From contig NZ_VFQF01000003.1 in assembly GCF_006717145.1 (NCBI RefSeq), forward strand, positions 434,001-498,000: DNA of 64,000 nt, read 5' to 3'. Shown piece after piece: positions 50,132-59,454 of this stretch (the first letter of the stretch is position 1; each line of letters opens with the position of its first letter). The notes below the pieces were generated by a model. It ran no database searches, was not told the origin of the DNA, and worked only from the letters and a program-made list of their open reading frames with translations. This DNA comes from Humibacillus xanthopallidus. Its GTDB lineage: Bacteria; Actinomycetota; Actinomycetes; Actinomycetales; Dermatophilaceae. The position numbers were made by a program, and so were the translations under genes.

Positions 50132-51031
50132 ATGATCACTGTGGAGCGACTCACGAAGAGATACGGCCCGTTCACGGCCGTCGACGACGTCTCGTTCGAG
50201 GCGAAGGCCGGGCTCGTCACCGGCTTCCTCGGGCCCAACGGTGCCGGCAAGACGACCGCGATGCGGATCATGTCGGGCCTCACCCCCGCGACCTCCGGCA
50301 CGGCGACCGTGCTCGGCAAGCCGTATGCCGCCCTGCCGAACCCGGGCCGCCACGTCGGGCTCCTGCTCGACGCCTCCGCGCAGCACGCAGGCCGCACGGG
50401 CCGCGAGGTGCTGACCCTCGGCGCCATTCTCATGGGCGTAGGCCGGCAGCGCGTCGACGAGATGGTCGACCTCGTCGGCCTCACCGAGAAGGAGGCGAAC
50501 CGCCGGGTCCGCAACTACTCCCTCGGCATGCGCCAGCGGCTCGGCATCGCCCACGCCCTGCTCGGCGACCCCGAGGTGCTCATCCTCGACGAGCCGGCCA
50601 ACGGCCTCGACCCGGCCGGCATCCGCTGGATGCGCGACCTGCTCCGCGGCTACGCGAACGAAGGCGGCACCGTGCTGCTCAGCTCGCACCTGCTCAACGA
50701 GATCGAGCGCGTCGCCGACGAGATCGTCGTCATCGGCCACGGCAAGATCGTCGCCCAGGGCACCAAGGACGAGCTGCTCGCCGGCGCCGGCACCTTCACC
50801 CGCTCGACCGACGACGACGCGCTCATGGCCGCCCTCGCGGGCGAGTCGATCGTCGCGCAGCGCACGGCAACCGGCGGCCTGCAGGTCGAGGCCGAGCCCA
50901 TCGCCGTCGGCCGCGTCGCCGTGGCCCACCAGATCGTCCTGACCGAGCTGCGCGGTGGCGGCAGCCGGGGTCTCGAGGAGATGTTCCTCGACCTCACGGC
51001 CGACGCCGCCCGAGAGGAGGTGGCGGCATGA
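50132..51031 (+). CDS. ABC exporter ATP-binding subunit
   Basis: 299 residues. VERLTKRYGPFTAVDDVSFEA at the start, Walker A GPNGAGKTT (near 41-49), signature NYSLGMRQRLGIAHALL, Walker B VLILDEPANGLDPAG and the H loop SSHLLNEIE. The extended C-terminal part after about 210 is usual for DrrA/BcrA-type antibiotic or lipid exporters. GGGAGGG lies 8 nt before the ATG at 50132; a GTG three codons earlier overlaps that site. Its stop overlaps the permease start (ATGA). Confidence 0.9.
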   Translation: MITVERLTKRYGPFTAVDDVSFEAKAGLVTGFLGPNGAGKTTAMRIMSGLTPATSGTATVLGKPYAALPNPGRHVGLLLDASAQHAGRTGREVLTLGAILMGVGRQRVDEMVDLVGLTEKEANRRVRNYSLGMRQRLGIAHALLGDPEVLILDEPANGLDPAGIRWMRDLLRGYANEGGTVLLSSHLLNEIERVADEIVVIGHGKIVAQGTKDELLAGAGTFTRSTDDDALMAALAGESIVAQRTATGGLQVEAEPIAVGRVAVAHQIVLTELRGGGSRGLEEMFLDLTADAAREEVAA

Positions 51032-51900
51032 CCACCGCACCGACCACGACCAGCACGACCACCCCTGCTGGAGGCGCGGCGCCCGTCGTGCTCTCGAAGT
51101 CCGCCGAGTCGGCCCTGCCGACCGTCGCCGCGGTGCCGAGCCGGATCGACGGCCCGCGCCCGACGACCGGGGTGCCCTTCGGCCGGCTCATCCACGTCGA
51201 GCTGCGCAAGATGCTCGACACCCGCGCCGGCCGCTGGCTGCTCATCGGCATCGGCGCGGTCATCGCCGTCGCGCTGACGATCATGTTCTTCAACGAGGGT
51301 GGCCAGCACTCCTTCGGGGAGTACCTCCAGGCCACGACGATGCCGATGGCCCTCATCCTGCCCGTCGTCGGCATCCTCGCCGTCACCTCGGAGTGGTCGC
51401 AGCGCACCGGGCTCGTGACGTTCGGTCTCGAGCCGCGCCGCGCCCGGGTCGGCTGGGCCAAGACCGTTGCGGCACTGCTCGTCGGCGTCGCGGCGTTCGC
51501 GACCTCGCTCGTGCTCGCGGGCATCGCCCACCAGGGCGCGGTCACCTTCCGCGGCATCACGCCCGACTGGACGATGGACGGGCTCGTGCTGCTCGGCGCC
51601 GGCGGCTACGTGCTGCTCGGCATCGCGCAGGGCCTCGGCTTCGGCATGCTCCTGAAGAACACTCCCGCCGCGATCGTGCTCTTCTACATCCTGCCGACCG
51701 CCTGGTCGATCCTCGGCTCGATGGTCTCGTGGCTGGGTGACGCAGCGGTCTGGCTCGACATGAACCAGACGATGCAGCCGCTCTTCGAGGGCTCGCTGAC
51801 GGGTGCGCAGTGGGCGCACCTCGGCACCTCGGTCGCCGTGTGGGTCGTCCTGCCGCTGACCGTCGGCATGTGGCGCCTCACGCGCTCCGAGGTCAAGTAG
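51028..51900 (+). CDS. ABC-2-type exporter membrane subunit
   Basis: 290 residues. A Thr/Ala-rich N-terminal 45 residues are followed by VELRKMLDTRAGRWLLIGIG, the ABC-2 opening, and six helices (ALILPVVGILAVTSEW, TVAALLVGVAAFATSLVLAGI, GAGGYVLLGIAQGLGFGMLL, AIVLFYILPTAWSILGSM, VAVWVVLPLTVGMW). SEWSQRTGLVTFGLEPRRARVGWAK is the conserved ABC-2 loop. Works with the ATPase; substrate unknown. Ends 40 bp before a TCGA-element cluster. Confidence 0.87.
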   Translation: MTTAPTTTSTTTPAGGAAPVVLSKSAESALPTVAAVPSRIDGPRPTTGVPFGRLIHVELRKMLDTRAGRWLLIGIGAVIAVALTIMFFNEGGQHSFGEYLQATTMPMALILPVVGILAVTSEWSQRTGLVTFGLEPRRARVGWAKTVAALLVGVAAFATSLVLAGIAHQGAVTFRGITPDWTMDGLVLLGAGGYVLLGIAQGLGFGMLLKNTPAAIVLFYILPTAWSILGSMVSWLGDAAVWLDMNQTMQPLFEGSLTGAQWAHLGTSVAVWVVLPLTVGMWRLTRSEVK

Positions 51901-51938
51901 CCCGACCGCTACCCCCCCAGGCCCCACCCCTTCTCTCC

Positions 51939-52075
51939 GTCGAGAGGCCAAAGTTCGTCGCGTCGCGCCGGTCGAGAGGCCAAAGTTCGTCGCCTCGCGC
52001 CGGTCGAGAGGCCACCGCGCCCGACAACGTTTGGCCTCTCGACCGGCCGAGAGCGGCACGGAGTGGCCTTTCGAC
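51939..52075. repeat. TCGA elements, form 2 (three plus, two minus)
   Basis: GTCGAGAGGCCAAAGTTCGT with CGC after it at 51939-51961 and again at 51971-51993; a truncated copy with the same head at 52003-52013; then an inverted copy at 52021-52043 and a degenerate inverted copy at 52060-52075. Plus copies are sense for the ABC permease and minus copies are sense for the convergent catalase gene. Confidence 0.85.
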
Positions 52076-52085
52076 GGTCCACAGA

Positions 52086-52130
52086 CAGAGGTATGCCGTG
52101 TGCCCGACCGGGGCACACGGCATACCTCTG
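52086..52130. terminator. Bidirectional hairpin terminator (20-bp perfect stem)
   Basis: CAGAGGTATGCCGTGTGCCC (52086-52105), loop GACCG, exact complement 52111-52130. It lies before the catalase stop at 52156, between convergent genes, and carries GTATGCCG in both arms. Confidence 0.85.
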
Positions 52131-52155
52131 CGTGGTGCTGGGACGAAAACCCTTG

Positions 52156-53769
52156 TCAGTGAGCGGCGTTCGTGGCCGTCTCGACGATCGGCTCCGTGAC
52201 GACCTTGGCGTCGTCGGCGTCGCCGCCAGGGTTGGCGCCCCCAAGCCCGGCGCGGACGAGCTCCTCGATCTGCTTGCCGGTCTCGGGGTCGACGCTCTTC
52301 CAGTAGTCGAAGGCCCGCTCGAGCACCGGGGACTTCACGCCGCCGAGGAGGTGGCCGGCGACCGTCTCGGTGAACATCTCGCGCTGCGCGTCGTCCCAGA
52401 CCTCGCGCACCAGCGCACCCGCCTGGCTGAAGTCGTCGTCGTCCTCGCGCAGCGTGTAGGCCTGACGCACCATGGCGCCGTCGGTCTCCCAGCCCTCCTC
52501 GACCTCGCCGACGGTGTCGGCGTAGCCGCGGCCCTCGCTGTTGGGTGCGTAGACGGGAGCGTCACCGCGGTGGTCGTAGGCCATCGGCCCGTCCTGCGTG
52601 TAGGTGTTGACGTCGTCCACGCGAGGGCGGTTGACCGGCAGCTGGAGGTAGTTCGGCCCGATCCGGTAGCGGTGCGTGTCGCTGTAGGCGAAGACGCGCC
52701 CGAGCAGCATCTTGTCGGGCGAGAAGCCGATGCCCGGGACGACCGCCGACGGCTCGAAGGCCGCCTGCTCGATCTGCGCGAAGAAGTTGTCGGGGTTGCG
52801 GTTGAGCGTCATCGTGCCGACCGTGATGAGCGGGTAGTCGCTGTGCGGCCACACCTTCGTCAGGTCGAACGGGTTGAGGTGGTAGGTCTTCGCGTCCTCG
52901 TAGGGCATCGCCTGGATCGACAGCGTCCAGCGCGGGAAGTCGCCCGCCTCGATCGCGTCGAAGAGGTCGCGGCGGTGGTGGTCGGCGTCCTGCCCGGCGA
53001 TGCGCTCCGCCTCGGCGCCGGTCAGGCCCTCGACGCCTTGGTTGGAGTGGAAGTGGTACTTGACCCAGTGCTTCTCGCCGGCCTCGTTGACCCAGAGGAA
53101 GGTGTGGCTGCCGTAGCCGTTCATGTGGCGGAACGTCTTCGGGATCCCGCGATCACCCATGAGATAGGTGACCTGGTGCGCGGACTCGGGGTTGAGGCTC
53201 CAGAAGTCCCACTGCATGTGGTTGTCGCGCAGACCCGACCCGCCGCGGCGCTTCTGGCTGCGGATGAAGTGCGGGAACTTCATCGTGTCGCGCACGAAGA
53301 AGACGGGCGTGTTGTTGCCGACGAGGTCGTAGTTGCCCTCGGTCGTGTAGAACTTCAGCGCGAAACCGCGCGGGTCACGCCACGTGTCGGGGCTGCCCTG
53401 CTCGCCGGCGACGGTCGAGAAGCGCGCGAGCATCTCGGTCGTGACGCCGGGCTGGAAGAGCGCCGCCTTGGTGTATGCCGTCACGTCCTCCGTCGTCCTA
53501 AACGTGCCGAAGGCGCCCGAGCCCTTTGCATGCACGTTGCGCTCGGGGATGCGCTCGCGGTTGAAGTGGGCCATCTGGTTGAGGAAGTGGTGATCGTGAA
53601 GAAGGATCGGGCCGTCGGGGCCGATCGTGAGCGAGTTGCGGTCGCTGGGTGCAGGGGCGCCCGTCTCGGTGTGGGAGCCGAGCTCGGCCTCCTTGCTCGG
53701 TGCCGTCTCGATGGACTCGCGTGACTCGCGTGACTCGCGTGACTCGCGTGACTGGGTGCTGCCGCTCAT
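52156..53769 (-). CDS. Monofunctional haem catalase
   Basis: 537 residues. Breaks down hydrogen peroxide. The distal His lies in [20 protein letters not shown], the distal Asn in [17 protein letters not shown], and the proximal Tyr in [14 protein letters not shown], so the haem site is complete. The N-terminal 25 residues are disordered and hold four RES/SRE repeats (DNA 53714-53749). The 15-residue extension past the usual C-terminus ([20 protein letters not shown]) is also low complexity. The ATG at 53769 begins [13 protein letters not shown]. Divergent from a lipoprotein gene. Confidence 0.95.
   Translation of the reverse strand: MSGSTQSRESRESRESRESIETAPSKEAELGSHTETGAPAPSDRNSLTIGPDGPILLHDHHFLNQMAHFNRERIPERNVHAKGSGAFGTFRTTEDVTAYTKAALFQPGVTTEMLARFSTVAGEQGSPDTWRDPRGFALKFYTTEGNYDLVGNNTPVFFVRDTMKFPHFIRSQKRRGGSGLRDNHMQWDFWSLNPESAHQVTYLMGDRGIPKTFRHMNGYGSHTFLWVNEAGEKHWVKYHFHSNQGVEGLTGAEAERIAGQDADHHRRDLFDAIEAGDFPRWTLSIQAMPYEDAKTYHLNPFDLTKVWPHSDYPLITVGTMTLNRNPDNFFAQIEQAAFEPSAVVPGIGFSPDKMLLGRVFAYSDTHRYRIGPNYLQLPVNRPRVDDVNTYTQDGPMAYDHRGDAPVYAPNSEGRGYADTVGEVEEGWETDGAMVRQAYTLREDDDDFSQAGALVREVWDDAQREMFTETVAGHLLGGVKSPVLERAFDYWKSVDPETGKQIEELVRAGLGGANPGGDADDAKVVTEPIVETATNAAH
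53714..53749 (-). repeat. 9-bp x 4 coding repeat in catalase N-terminus
   Basis: Four exact GACTCGCGT units (plus strand), encoding Arg-Glu-Ser repeats on the minus strand; a fifth unit is partial. The number could change by slippage without shifting the frame. Confidence 0.9.
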
Positions 53770-53825
53770 GTCTGCTCCGTTCGACGTCTGGAACTGGTGC
53801 CATACCCACTCGCACGGCGCGGACC

Positions 53826-53831
53826 TAGAGT
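53826..53831 (+). promoter_or_regulatory. -10 element TAGAGT, leaderless start of lipoprotein
   Basis: TAGAGT, CGGGGG, then the ATG at 53838. Confidence 0.55.
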
Positions 53832-53837
53832 CGGGGG

Positions 53838-54386
53838 ATGAGGTGGGCGGGCGCGCAGGGCCGAGCCGCGGTGCTCGCTGCTCTGGTGCCGGGCCTGGTG
53901 TGCGTGGCCGCGGTCGCCGGGTGCACCAGCGGCGGGGCAGAGGCGGTGGCGCCCACGGGCGGGTTCTCGCCGGGACCGGCTCCGACCCCAGCGGTGTCGC
54001 TGACGCCGGTCGACCCCGGGCCGCCGCCCGTCGTGAAGGTGCCCGGTCCCGTGGCCGGGGAGGTGGCGCGGGTCGTCGTGTCGAAGGAGGGAGCGGGTAA
54101 GGCGTTCCGCAACGTGCCCGGGGTGCCGGTGGCGCAGGGGCGCACCTACGTCGTCGAGGTGGCCTGTGCCGCAAGTCGGCCCTCGGACGGCACGAGCTAT
54201 GCGATCTACGATGCCGCGCCGGGCACGTGGGGGCACGGCGAGCCGCTTTACTCCCGGCCCTTCGCGTGCGACGGGTCGGTGCAGCGCACCGCGAACCTCG
54301 GCCTGCCGGCGGGTCGGGTCCAGATCGACGTCCGCGGGCTGCCCGCCGACGCCGTCACGGCATACGCCCTCATCCGCCCCGAGTAG
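53838..54386 (+). CDS. Putative lipoprotein of unknown function
   Basis: 182 residues. A signal peptide ([20 protein letters not shown]) ends in the lipobox VAGC (Cys about 29), then a Pro-rich spacer (about 35-70). The rest is beta-rich ([45 protein letters not shown]) with a cysteine pair (about 109 and 143) that could form a disulphide outside. No family recognised. The first TCGA element of form 3 begins at the last base of its stop codon (54386). Confidence 0.65.
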   Translation: MRWAGAQGRAAVLAALVPGLVCVAAVAGCTSGGAEAVAPTGGFSPGPAPTPAVSLTPVDPGPPPVVKVPGPVAGEVARVVVSKEGAGKAFRNVPGVPVAQGRTYVVEVACAASRPSDGTSYAIYDAAPGTWGHGEPLYSRPFACDGSVQRTANLGLPAGRVQIDVRGLPADAVTAYALIRPE

Positions 54387-54528
54387 TCGAGTGGCCGCGT
54401 GGTCCCACCTGCCCCACCCCGCGGGGCCCCCATTCCCGTCGAGTGGCCGCGTGGTCCCACGCGTCACGTGACGGGAGTGACGACGAGGCCACTCGAGGGT
54501 GGGCTGGTGTGACGACGGGGCCACTCGA
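54386..54528. repeat. TCGA elements, form 3 (two plus, two minus)
   Basis: GTCGAGTGGCCGCGTGGTCC(CAC) at 54386-54408 and 54438-54460, then inverted TCGAGTGGCC(T/C)CGTCGTCAC at 54477-54496 and 54509-54528. The heads are constant; the tails differ between the plus and minus pairs. The region lies between the lipoprotein stop and the serS promoter. Confidence 0.85.
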
Positions 54529-54586
54529 GTTGAGCGGGCCGAGGTAGCGCCCGAGATCTCGGTCGTGGGGGTCGACGGGGCGCCGA

Positions 54587-54592
54587 TAGGCT
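54587..54592 (+). promoter_or_regulatory. -10 element TAGGCT, leaderless start of serS
   Basis: TAGGCT, GGCCGC, then the GTG at 54599. Confidence 0.6.
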
Positions 54593-54598
54593 GGCCGC

Positions 54599-55924
54599 GT
54601 GATCGACATCAAGCTCGTGCGCGACGAACCCGACCGGGTCCGCGCCTCGCAACAGGCCCGTGGAGAGGACCCGGGGATCGTGGACGCGATCCTCGCTGCC
54701 GACGAGCGCCGACGGTCGTCCCTCGGCGACTTCGAGGCGCTGCGTGCCGAGCAGAAGACCGTGAGCAAGTCGGTCGGTGCCGCGATGGGCGCGTTCCAGA
54801 AGGCGAAGAAGGCCGGAGCGCCCGACGCCGAGCACCTCGAGAAGGTGGCGCACGAGGCCCGCACGCACGCGGCCACGCTGAGCGAGCAGGTCAAGTCGCT
54901 CGAGTCGGACGCCGACGAGGCCGGGGCTGAGCTCGAGCGCCTGTTGCGCCTGGTCGGCAACGTCATCATCGAGGGTGTGCCGGTCGGCGGCGAAGACGAC
55001 TACGTCGTGCTCGAAACCGTCGGCACGGCAAGGGATTTCGCGGCTGAGGGGTTCGAGCCGCTCGACCACCTCGCCCTCGGCGAGAAGCTCGGCGCCATCG
55101 ACATGGAGCGCGGCGCAAAGGTCGGCGGTGCGCGGTTTTACTACCTCACCGGTGTGGGAGCCCTGCTCGAGCTGGCGCTGCTCAACATGGCGATCGCCCA
55201 GGCGACGGCCGCCGGCTTCACGCCGATGATCACGCCGACACTGGCGCGCACCGAGATCATGGCCGGCGCCGGCTTCATCGACGCCCACGACGAGGAGGTC
55301 TACAAGCTCAAGGACGACGAGCTCTACCTCACCGGTACCTCGGAGGTCGCCCTCGCGGGCTTCCACTCGGACGAGATCATCGACCTCTCGGCAGGGCCCA
55401 AGCGGTATGCCGGGTGGTCGGCCTGCTATCGCCGCGAGGCGGGGTCGCACGGCAAGGACACCCGCGGCATCATCCGGGTGCACCAGTTCCACAAGGTCGA
55501 GATGTTCAGCTACTGCCGCATCGAGGACGCGGAGGCGGAGCACCAGCGTCTGCTCGGCTGGGAGCGCGAGATGCTTGCCAAGATCGAGGTGCCCTACCGC
55601 ATCATCGACACCGCGGCGGGCGACCTCGGCGGCCCTGCGGCGCGCAAGTTCGACTGCGAGGCGTGGGTGCCGACGCAGGGCAAGTACCGCGAGCTCTCGT
55701 CGACGTCGAACTGCACAACGTACCAGGCGCGCCGGCTGAACACCCGCGAGCGCGACCCCAACGGCTCGGGCACGCGCGCCGTCGCGACGCTCAACGGCAC
55801 GCTCGGCACGACGCGCTGGCTCGTCGCGATCCTCGAGAACCACCAGCAGGCAGACGGGTCGGTCGTCGTCCCCCAGGCCCTGCGCCCCTTCCTCGGGATG
55901 GACGTCCTCAAGCCCCTCGCCTGA
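54599..55924 (+). CDS. serS: Seryl-tRNA synthetase
   Basis: 441 residues, class II synthetase that charges tRNA-Ser. The N-terminal coiled coil (about 30-105) that grips the long variable arm is visible. Class II motifs: [19 protein letters not shown], motif 2 [31 protein letters not shown], and motif 3 [18 protein letters not shown]. Complete length. The leaderless GTG start is supported by TAGGCT 6 nt upstream. Single gene, followed by TCGA elements. Confidence 0.97.
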   Translation: MIDIKLVRDEPDRVRASQQARGEDPGIVDAILAADERRRSSLGDFEALRAEQKTVSKSVGAAMGAFQKAKKAGAPDAEHLEKVAHEARTHAATLSEQVKSLESDADEAGAELERLLRLVGNVIIEGVPVGGEDDYVVLETVGTARDFAAEGFEPLDHLALGEKLGAIDMERGAKVGGARFYYLTGVGALLELALLNMAIAQATAAGFTPMITPTLARTEIMAGAGFIDAHDEEVYKLKDDELYLTGTSEVALAGFHSDEIIDLSAGPKRYAGWSACYRREAGSHGKDTRGIIRVHQFHKVEMFSYCRIEDAEAEHQRLLGWEREMLAKIEVPYRIIDTAAGDLGGPAARKFDCEAWVPTQGKYRELSSTSNCTTYQARRLNTRERDPNGSGTRAVATLNGTLGTTRWLVAILENHQQADGSVVVPQALRPFLGMDVLKPLA

Positions 55925-55930
55925 GAGGCA

Positions 55931-56141
55931 CTCGAAAGAGCACCCCGTCGGCCCCGCGCTCTCGCCGCTCACAATCGAAAGAGCAATCCGTGGGGCGGGC
56001 AGGGGCAACGCTCACAATCGAAAGAGCAATCCGTCGCCCTCGGCTTGCCCGCTCGGTGCGGCGGAAGGCGACGGACTGCTCTTTCGATTGGTGGGTGGCG
56101 GGCCGTGACTCGGGACCGAGCCGACGGGCTGCTCTTTCGAT
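55931..56141. repeat. TCGA elements, form 1 (three plus, then two minus) between convergent genes
   Basis: Plus copies at 55931-55950, 55974-55993 and 56017-56036 (43 bp apart), then minus copies at 56069-56088 and 56122-56141 (53 bp apart). Plus copies are sense for serS; minus copies are sense for the convergent LuxR-type regulator. The third and fourth pair with one mismatch and could act as a two-way terminator. Confidence 0.88.
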
Positions 56142-56154
56142 CGTGGCGTCTGGT

Positions 56155-58776
56155 TCAGGCCAGGCCGAGCTCGACGGCGTGGCGCACGACCTCGCGCCGA
56201 GTGCGCAGGCCGAGCTTGGTGAGGACGGCCGACACGTGGTGGTCGGCGGTCTTGGGTGAGATGAAGAGGCTCCGGGCCAGCTCGGCATTGGTCAGGCCCC
56301 GCGCCATCAGCCGCGCGACGTCGAGCTGCCGGTTGGTGAGGCCTGACGGGTTCGCGCGGGTGCTCGCGCGACGACCTCTCGCTGCGAGAGCAACACCCTT
56401 CTCGCGCAGGGCGGCTCGGCATCGCTCAGCCGAGACCGTGGCGCCGAGTGCCTCGAGGTCCTCAACCCCGGACCGTGCGGTGGCGGCGTCGCTGGAGTGG
56501 GCTGCCGACAGGGCGCTCTCGAACGGAGCTCCCGCGCTGGCCCACCACCGCGACGCCTCGTCGTGGCGCCCGTCGAGCTCGAGTCGGAAGGGCTCGGCGA
56601 CGTCGAGCAGTGTGACATCGACCCCCCACCGGCCGGCTCCGATCCGGTCGAGCCAGACGGCCAGGTCGCCGACAGCCCACGTGACTCCCGGCAGCGCGCT
56701 CACCTGCAACAGAGTCGGCGCGACCTCGTGCAGCCTCGGGTCCTCGCGATCGAGCACCCATGCGAGCTCGGCGATGGCAGACAGCGCGGGAAGCCGTGCC
56801 AGCGGTTCGTCGAGCCGTGTCGCCAGCTCCCAAGCGGCGTCGAGGTGCAGGGTCGCCACGCCGATGTGGGGCGCGTCGCGCGTCGAGGAGCCAGCGGCGT
56901 CGCCCGCCGCGGAACCCTCCGAGTCGACGCCTCGAAGCGCGATGAGGCCGAGCACGAGGTGGGGCCACATCGACGCGAGGGGGGCACCACCGTCGAGCAC
57001 CGTGCGAGCGTCCTCGGCCGCCGCGGCCCAGCGCGCCCGGTTCAGGTGCAGCCGGCCGCGCATCGCCGTCTGCCACTGGTTGCACAAGGGAACGTCCCGC
57101 TCGACGGTGATCGGGATCGATCGCGCCAGCACCCCTTCGGCCTCGCGGTAGCGGCGTTGCTCGATGTCGATGGCGGAGAGGTTGGAGTAGGCGGTGGTTC
57201 CCAGCTCGTCGAAGGAGAGCGACAACGCCGTCGTCGCGTGCTCGACGAGCAGCGCCCGCCCGTCGAGCGACCCCCGCAGCAGCGCGCTCGCTGCCGCGAT
57301 GACGTCGCACCGCAGCCGCACCCGCTCGTCCCCCGTCTCGAGGGCCCGCTCACGCGCCGCTCGGATGCTCGTCGCGGCGCCCTCCTCGTCGTTGCGGCGG
57401 TAGGCGAGGTACGCCCGTGTCGCGCACGCCGAGGCGTATGCCGCGGTGCTCGGGTCGTCCGTCGCCAGCACCGCATGCCGCTCGGCTTCTGTGCGGCGGG
57501 CGAGGTAGTACTCGACCACCGCGCGGCGGTCATGGGCGGACGCGACTCCGTCGGCGTCGCCCACCTCGCCCCAGATGCGGATCGCCGCGGCGATGGAGGT
57601 GATCGCATCGGGGAGCCTGCTCACCATGTACTGCTCGTTGCTCAGCAGCTCGAGCACCCGGGCCCGATCGGACGGCGAGTCGTCGAGGTGCGCGAGCGCG
57701 AGTGCGAGGAAGGCCACGGACTCCGTGTGCGAGCCACTCGCCGCGGCCTCGGTGCCGGCCAGGACGGCATACCGGCTCGTGCGGACGCGGTCGTGAGCGG
57801 CGTGCGCGTGGTGGGTCAGCACCGCAAGGTCGCGCGAGCCCAGCCGCTCGAGCGCGTCGAGCACCCGGGCGTGCAGGGCGGGAGCGGTGCCGAGCGGGAT
57901 CGCGTCGGCCACCGCGAGACGGGCGAGCTCGTGACGGTAGGCCAGGCCGCGGCGCGACCGGTCGAGCAGGCCCGTTCCCTCGATGCGTCGCAGCTGCTCC
58001 GGCTGGACGCCGAGGAGGGGGAGCAGCCGCTCGTCGATGCCATCCGGCGCGGTGGCCAGGATCTGGAGCACCTCGAGGTCGTCGTGCTGGACGGAGCTCG
58101 TGCTCGCCAGCACTGCGTCGCGCACCGAGGTGGGCAGGTCGACGTCGGCGTGGCGGGCGATCTCCGTGACATAGAAGGGGTTTCCGGCTGTCAGTCGGTG
58201 GACCCGGTGCGGGTCGAGCGACGTGCCGCGCAGGAGGGCGCCGACGGCACCGACCGAGAGCGGCGCGAGCTCTATCGTCGTCGCGTGCTCGAGGCGGGCG
58301 AGGTCACCGAGAAGCGGCCGCAGGGTGTGCCCGGGGCCGATGTCATCGGCGCGGTAGGTGAGCAGGAGCAGTGTCGGCAGGGCCTCCACCCGGCGGGCCA
58401 GGAAGCGCAGCACGTCGACCGACGCCTCGTCGATCCACTGAGCATCCTCGACGACGACCGTCGTGGGCTGCGTGCTGAGAGCGCTGACGAGGCGTGCCCC
58501 CACGTCGGCGACGAGGGGCGGCCCGTCACCGGGCAGGCGGGCGCCGAGCTCGGCGAGCACGTCACGGATGGGCCCCAGTGGGCGCGGCGTCGCAAGCGGG
58601 TCACAGAGGCCGCGTGCCACGCGAGGGGACTCAGGTCCGGAGATGACGGCGCGGAGCAGGGCCGTCTTGCCTGCACCGGGCTCGCCAGTGACGGCGACGA
58701 CATGACCCTGGCGGCCCATCCCTCGCATGGCCCGGCGCAGCTGCGCGATCTGTGGGTCGCGCTCGACGATCTCCAC
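56155..58776 (-). CDS. Large ATP-binding LuxR-family regulator (LAL/MalT-like)
   Basis: 873 residues. N-terminal AAA/STAND ATPase: Walker A GEPGAGKT (31-38), Walker B-like TTVVVEDAQWIDEASVDVLRFLA. The middle 400 residues are helical TPR-like repeats. The C-terminal LuxR helix-turn-helix is LTNRQLDVARLMARGLTNAELARSLFISPKTADHHVSAVLTKLGL. Such proteins switch on transcription after binding a ligand and ATP. The GTG at 58776 is fixed by TACGCT 6 nt upstream. Its targets are not known; the DUF4242 unit upstream at 58988-59454 is one candidate. Confidence 0.88.
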   Translation of the reverse strand: MEIVERDPQIAQLRRAMRGMGRQGHVVAVTGEPGAGKTALLRAVISGPESPRVARGLCDPLATPRPLGPIRDVLAELGARLPGDGPPLVADVGARLVSALSTQPTTVVVEDAQWIDEASVDVLRFLARRVEALPTLLLLTYRADDIGPGHTLRPLLGDLARLEHATTIELAPLSVGAVGALLRGTSLDPHRVHRLTAGNPFYVTEIARHADVDLPTSVRDAVLASTSSVQHDDLEVLQILATAPDGIDERLLPLLGVQPEQLRRIEGTGLLDRSRRGLAYRHELARLAVADAIPLGTAPALHARVLDALERLGSRDLAVLTHHAHAAHDRVRTSRYAVLAGTEAAASGSHTESVAFLALALAHLDDSPSDRARVLELLSNEQYMVSRLPDAITSIAAAIRIWGEVGDADGVASAHDRRAVVEYYLARRTEAERHAVLATDDPSTAAYASACATRAYLAYRRNDEEGAATSIRAARERALETGDERVRLRCDVIAAASALLRGSLDGRALLVEHATTALSLSFDELGTTAYSNLSAIDIEQRRYREAEGVLARSIPITVERDVPLCNQWQTAMRGRLHLNRARWAAAAEDARTVLDGGAPLASMWPHLVLGLIALRGVDSEGSAAGDAAGSSTRDAPHIGVATLHLDAAWELATRLDEPLARLPALSAIAELAWVLDREDPRLHEVAPTLLQVSALPGVTWAVGDLAVWLDRIGAGRWGVDVTLLDVAEPFRLELDGRHDEASRWWASAGAPFESALSAAHSSDAATARSGVEDLEALGATVSAERCRAALREKGVALAARGRRASTRANPSGLTNRQLDVARLMARGLTNAELARSLFISPKTADHHVSAVLTKLGLRTRREVVRHAVELGLA

Positions 58777-58782
58777 CCCAGC

Positions 58783-58788
58783 AGCGTA
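58783..58788 (-). promoter_or_regulatory. -10 element TACGCT, leaderless start of LAL regulator
   Basis: TACGCT on the minus strand, 6 nt before the GTG at 58776. Confidence 0.55.
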
Positions 58789-58925
58789 GGAGCGCCGAGT
58801 GCGCCTGCCCAAAGGTTTCTCGCACCGAGCGAGTCAGCGGGGTGCCCGTCGGACTCACGAACGCCGGTCGCGTCCGCTGCGTATGCGGCCCGCGCGGCCG
58901 ACGCTGAGGGTTTGTGGGTCTGACG

Positions 58926-58956
58926 AGGGAGGGCGAGGAGACTCCTCGCCCTCCCT
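58926..58956 (-). terminator. Hairpin terminator after the small-protein gene
   Basis: AGGGAGGGCGAGGAG (58926-58940) and its exact complement 58942-58956 around one base. It stands 32 bp past the stop of the minus-strand small gene at 58988. Confidence 0.75.
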
Positions 58957-58987
58957 GCGTCGCCCGGTCGTGCTGCTGCGGGCGCGG

Positions 58988-59134
58988 TCAGGCCGCGCGC
59001 CCCTCCCGACGCTGGCGCCGGACCGCGCTGGAGATCTGCCGCGCACCGCGGAGCCGGCCGGGATTGCGCCCCTCCACGTGCTCGCGACGCTGGTCCAGCT
59101 CGATCAACAGTGCGTGGATCCGGTTCTCGATCAT
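58988..59134 (-). CDS. Small 48-residue basic protein
   Basis: MIENRIHALLIELDQRREHV followed by an Arg/Gly-rich tail ending RQRREGRAA. The first half forms an amphipathic helix and the tail is strongly basic, so nucleic-acid or membrane-surface binding is possible. It lies 35 bp downstream of the DUF4242 gene on the same strand, with GGGGA about 6 nt before the ATG, and is followed by a clear terminator, which supports it as a real last gene. No family known. Confidence 0.5.
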   Translation of the reverse strand: MIENRIHALLIELDQRREHVEGRNPGRLRGARQISSAVRRQRREGRAA

Positions 59135-59169
59135 TCGAGTTCCCCTGTCTCCGTGTGGATCTCGCCGCG

Positions 59170-59454
59170 TCAGGCGGCCAGCCGCCGCGCGGTCTCGGGG
59201 CCGAACTCCGCGACGACCTCGCTGAGGCGGGTGCACGGAAAGCCGCCTCGACGAGCGTGCTCGCGCACGGTCTCGGGGTCGTCGGTCTCGTGCACGCAGT
59301 AGATCTTGTCGCCGGCGACGAAGCTCTGGACCCACGTGTACGGCACGCCGAGGGAGGCCACGGCCTCGTTCGAGGTCCGGGTGAGCTCGTCGATCTGCTC
59401 CATCGACAGCTCGCTCGCGCCCGGCAGGTCCCGCTCGATGATGAATCGCTTCAT
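59170..59454 (-). CDS. DUF4242 family protein
   Basis: 94 residues, ferredoxin-like fold. MKRFIIERDLPGASELSMEQ, VQSFVAGDKIYCVHETDDPE and HARRGGFPCTRLSEV match DUF4242, whose members have been annotated as nickel-responsive or nickel-binding (SCO4226-like) proteins. The His and Cys in YCVHET and GGFPCTRL are the likely metal or redox residues. GAGGAAG stands before the ATG at 59454. Two direct repeats CCCCATGTT(T)CG at 59548 and 59570, 22 bp apart, lie upstream. Confidence 0.8.
   Translation of the reverse strand: MKRFIIERDLPGASELSMEQIDELTRTSNEAVASLGVPYTWVQSFVAGDKIYCVHETDDPETVREHARRGGFPCTRLSEVVAEFGPETARRLAA

Noticed and set aside
55931-56141. TCGA elements considered as transposon ends or MITEs
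   Set aside because: No target-site duplications, no transposase, and copies occur singly, in pairs and in threes with different spacing; no constant outer boundaries.
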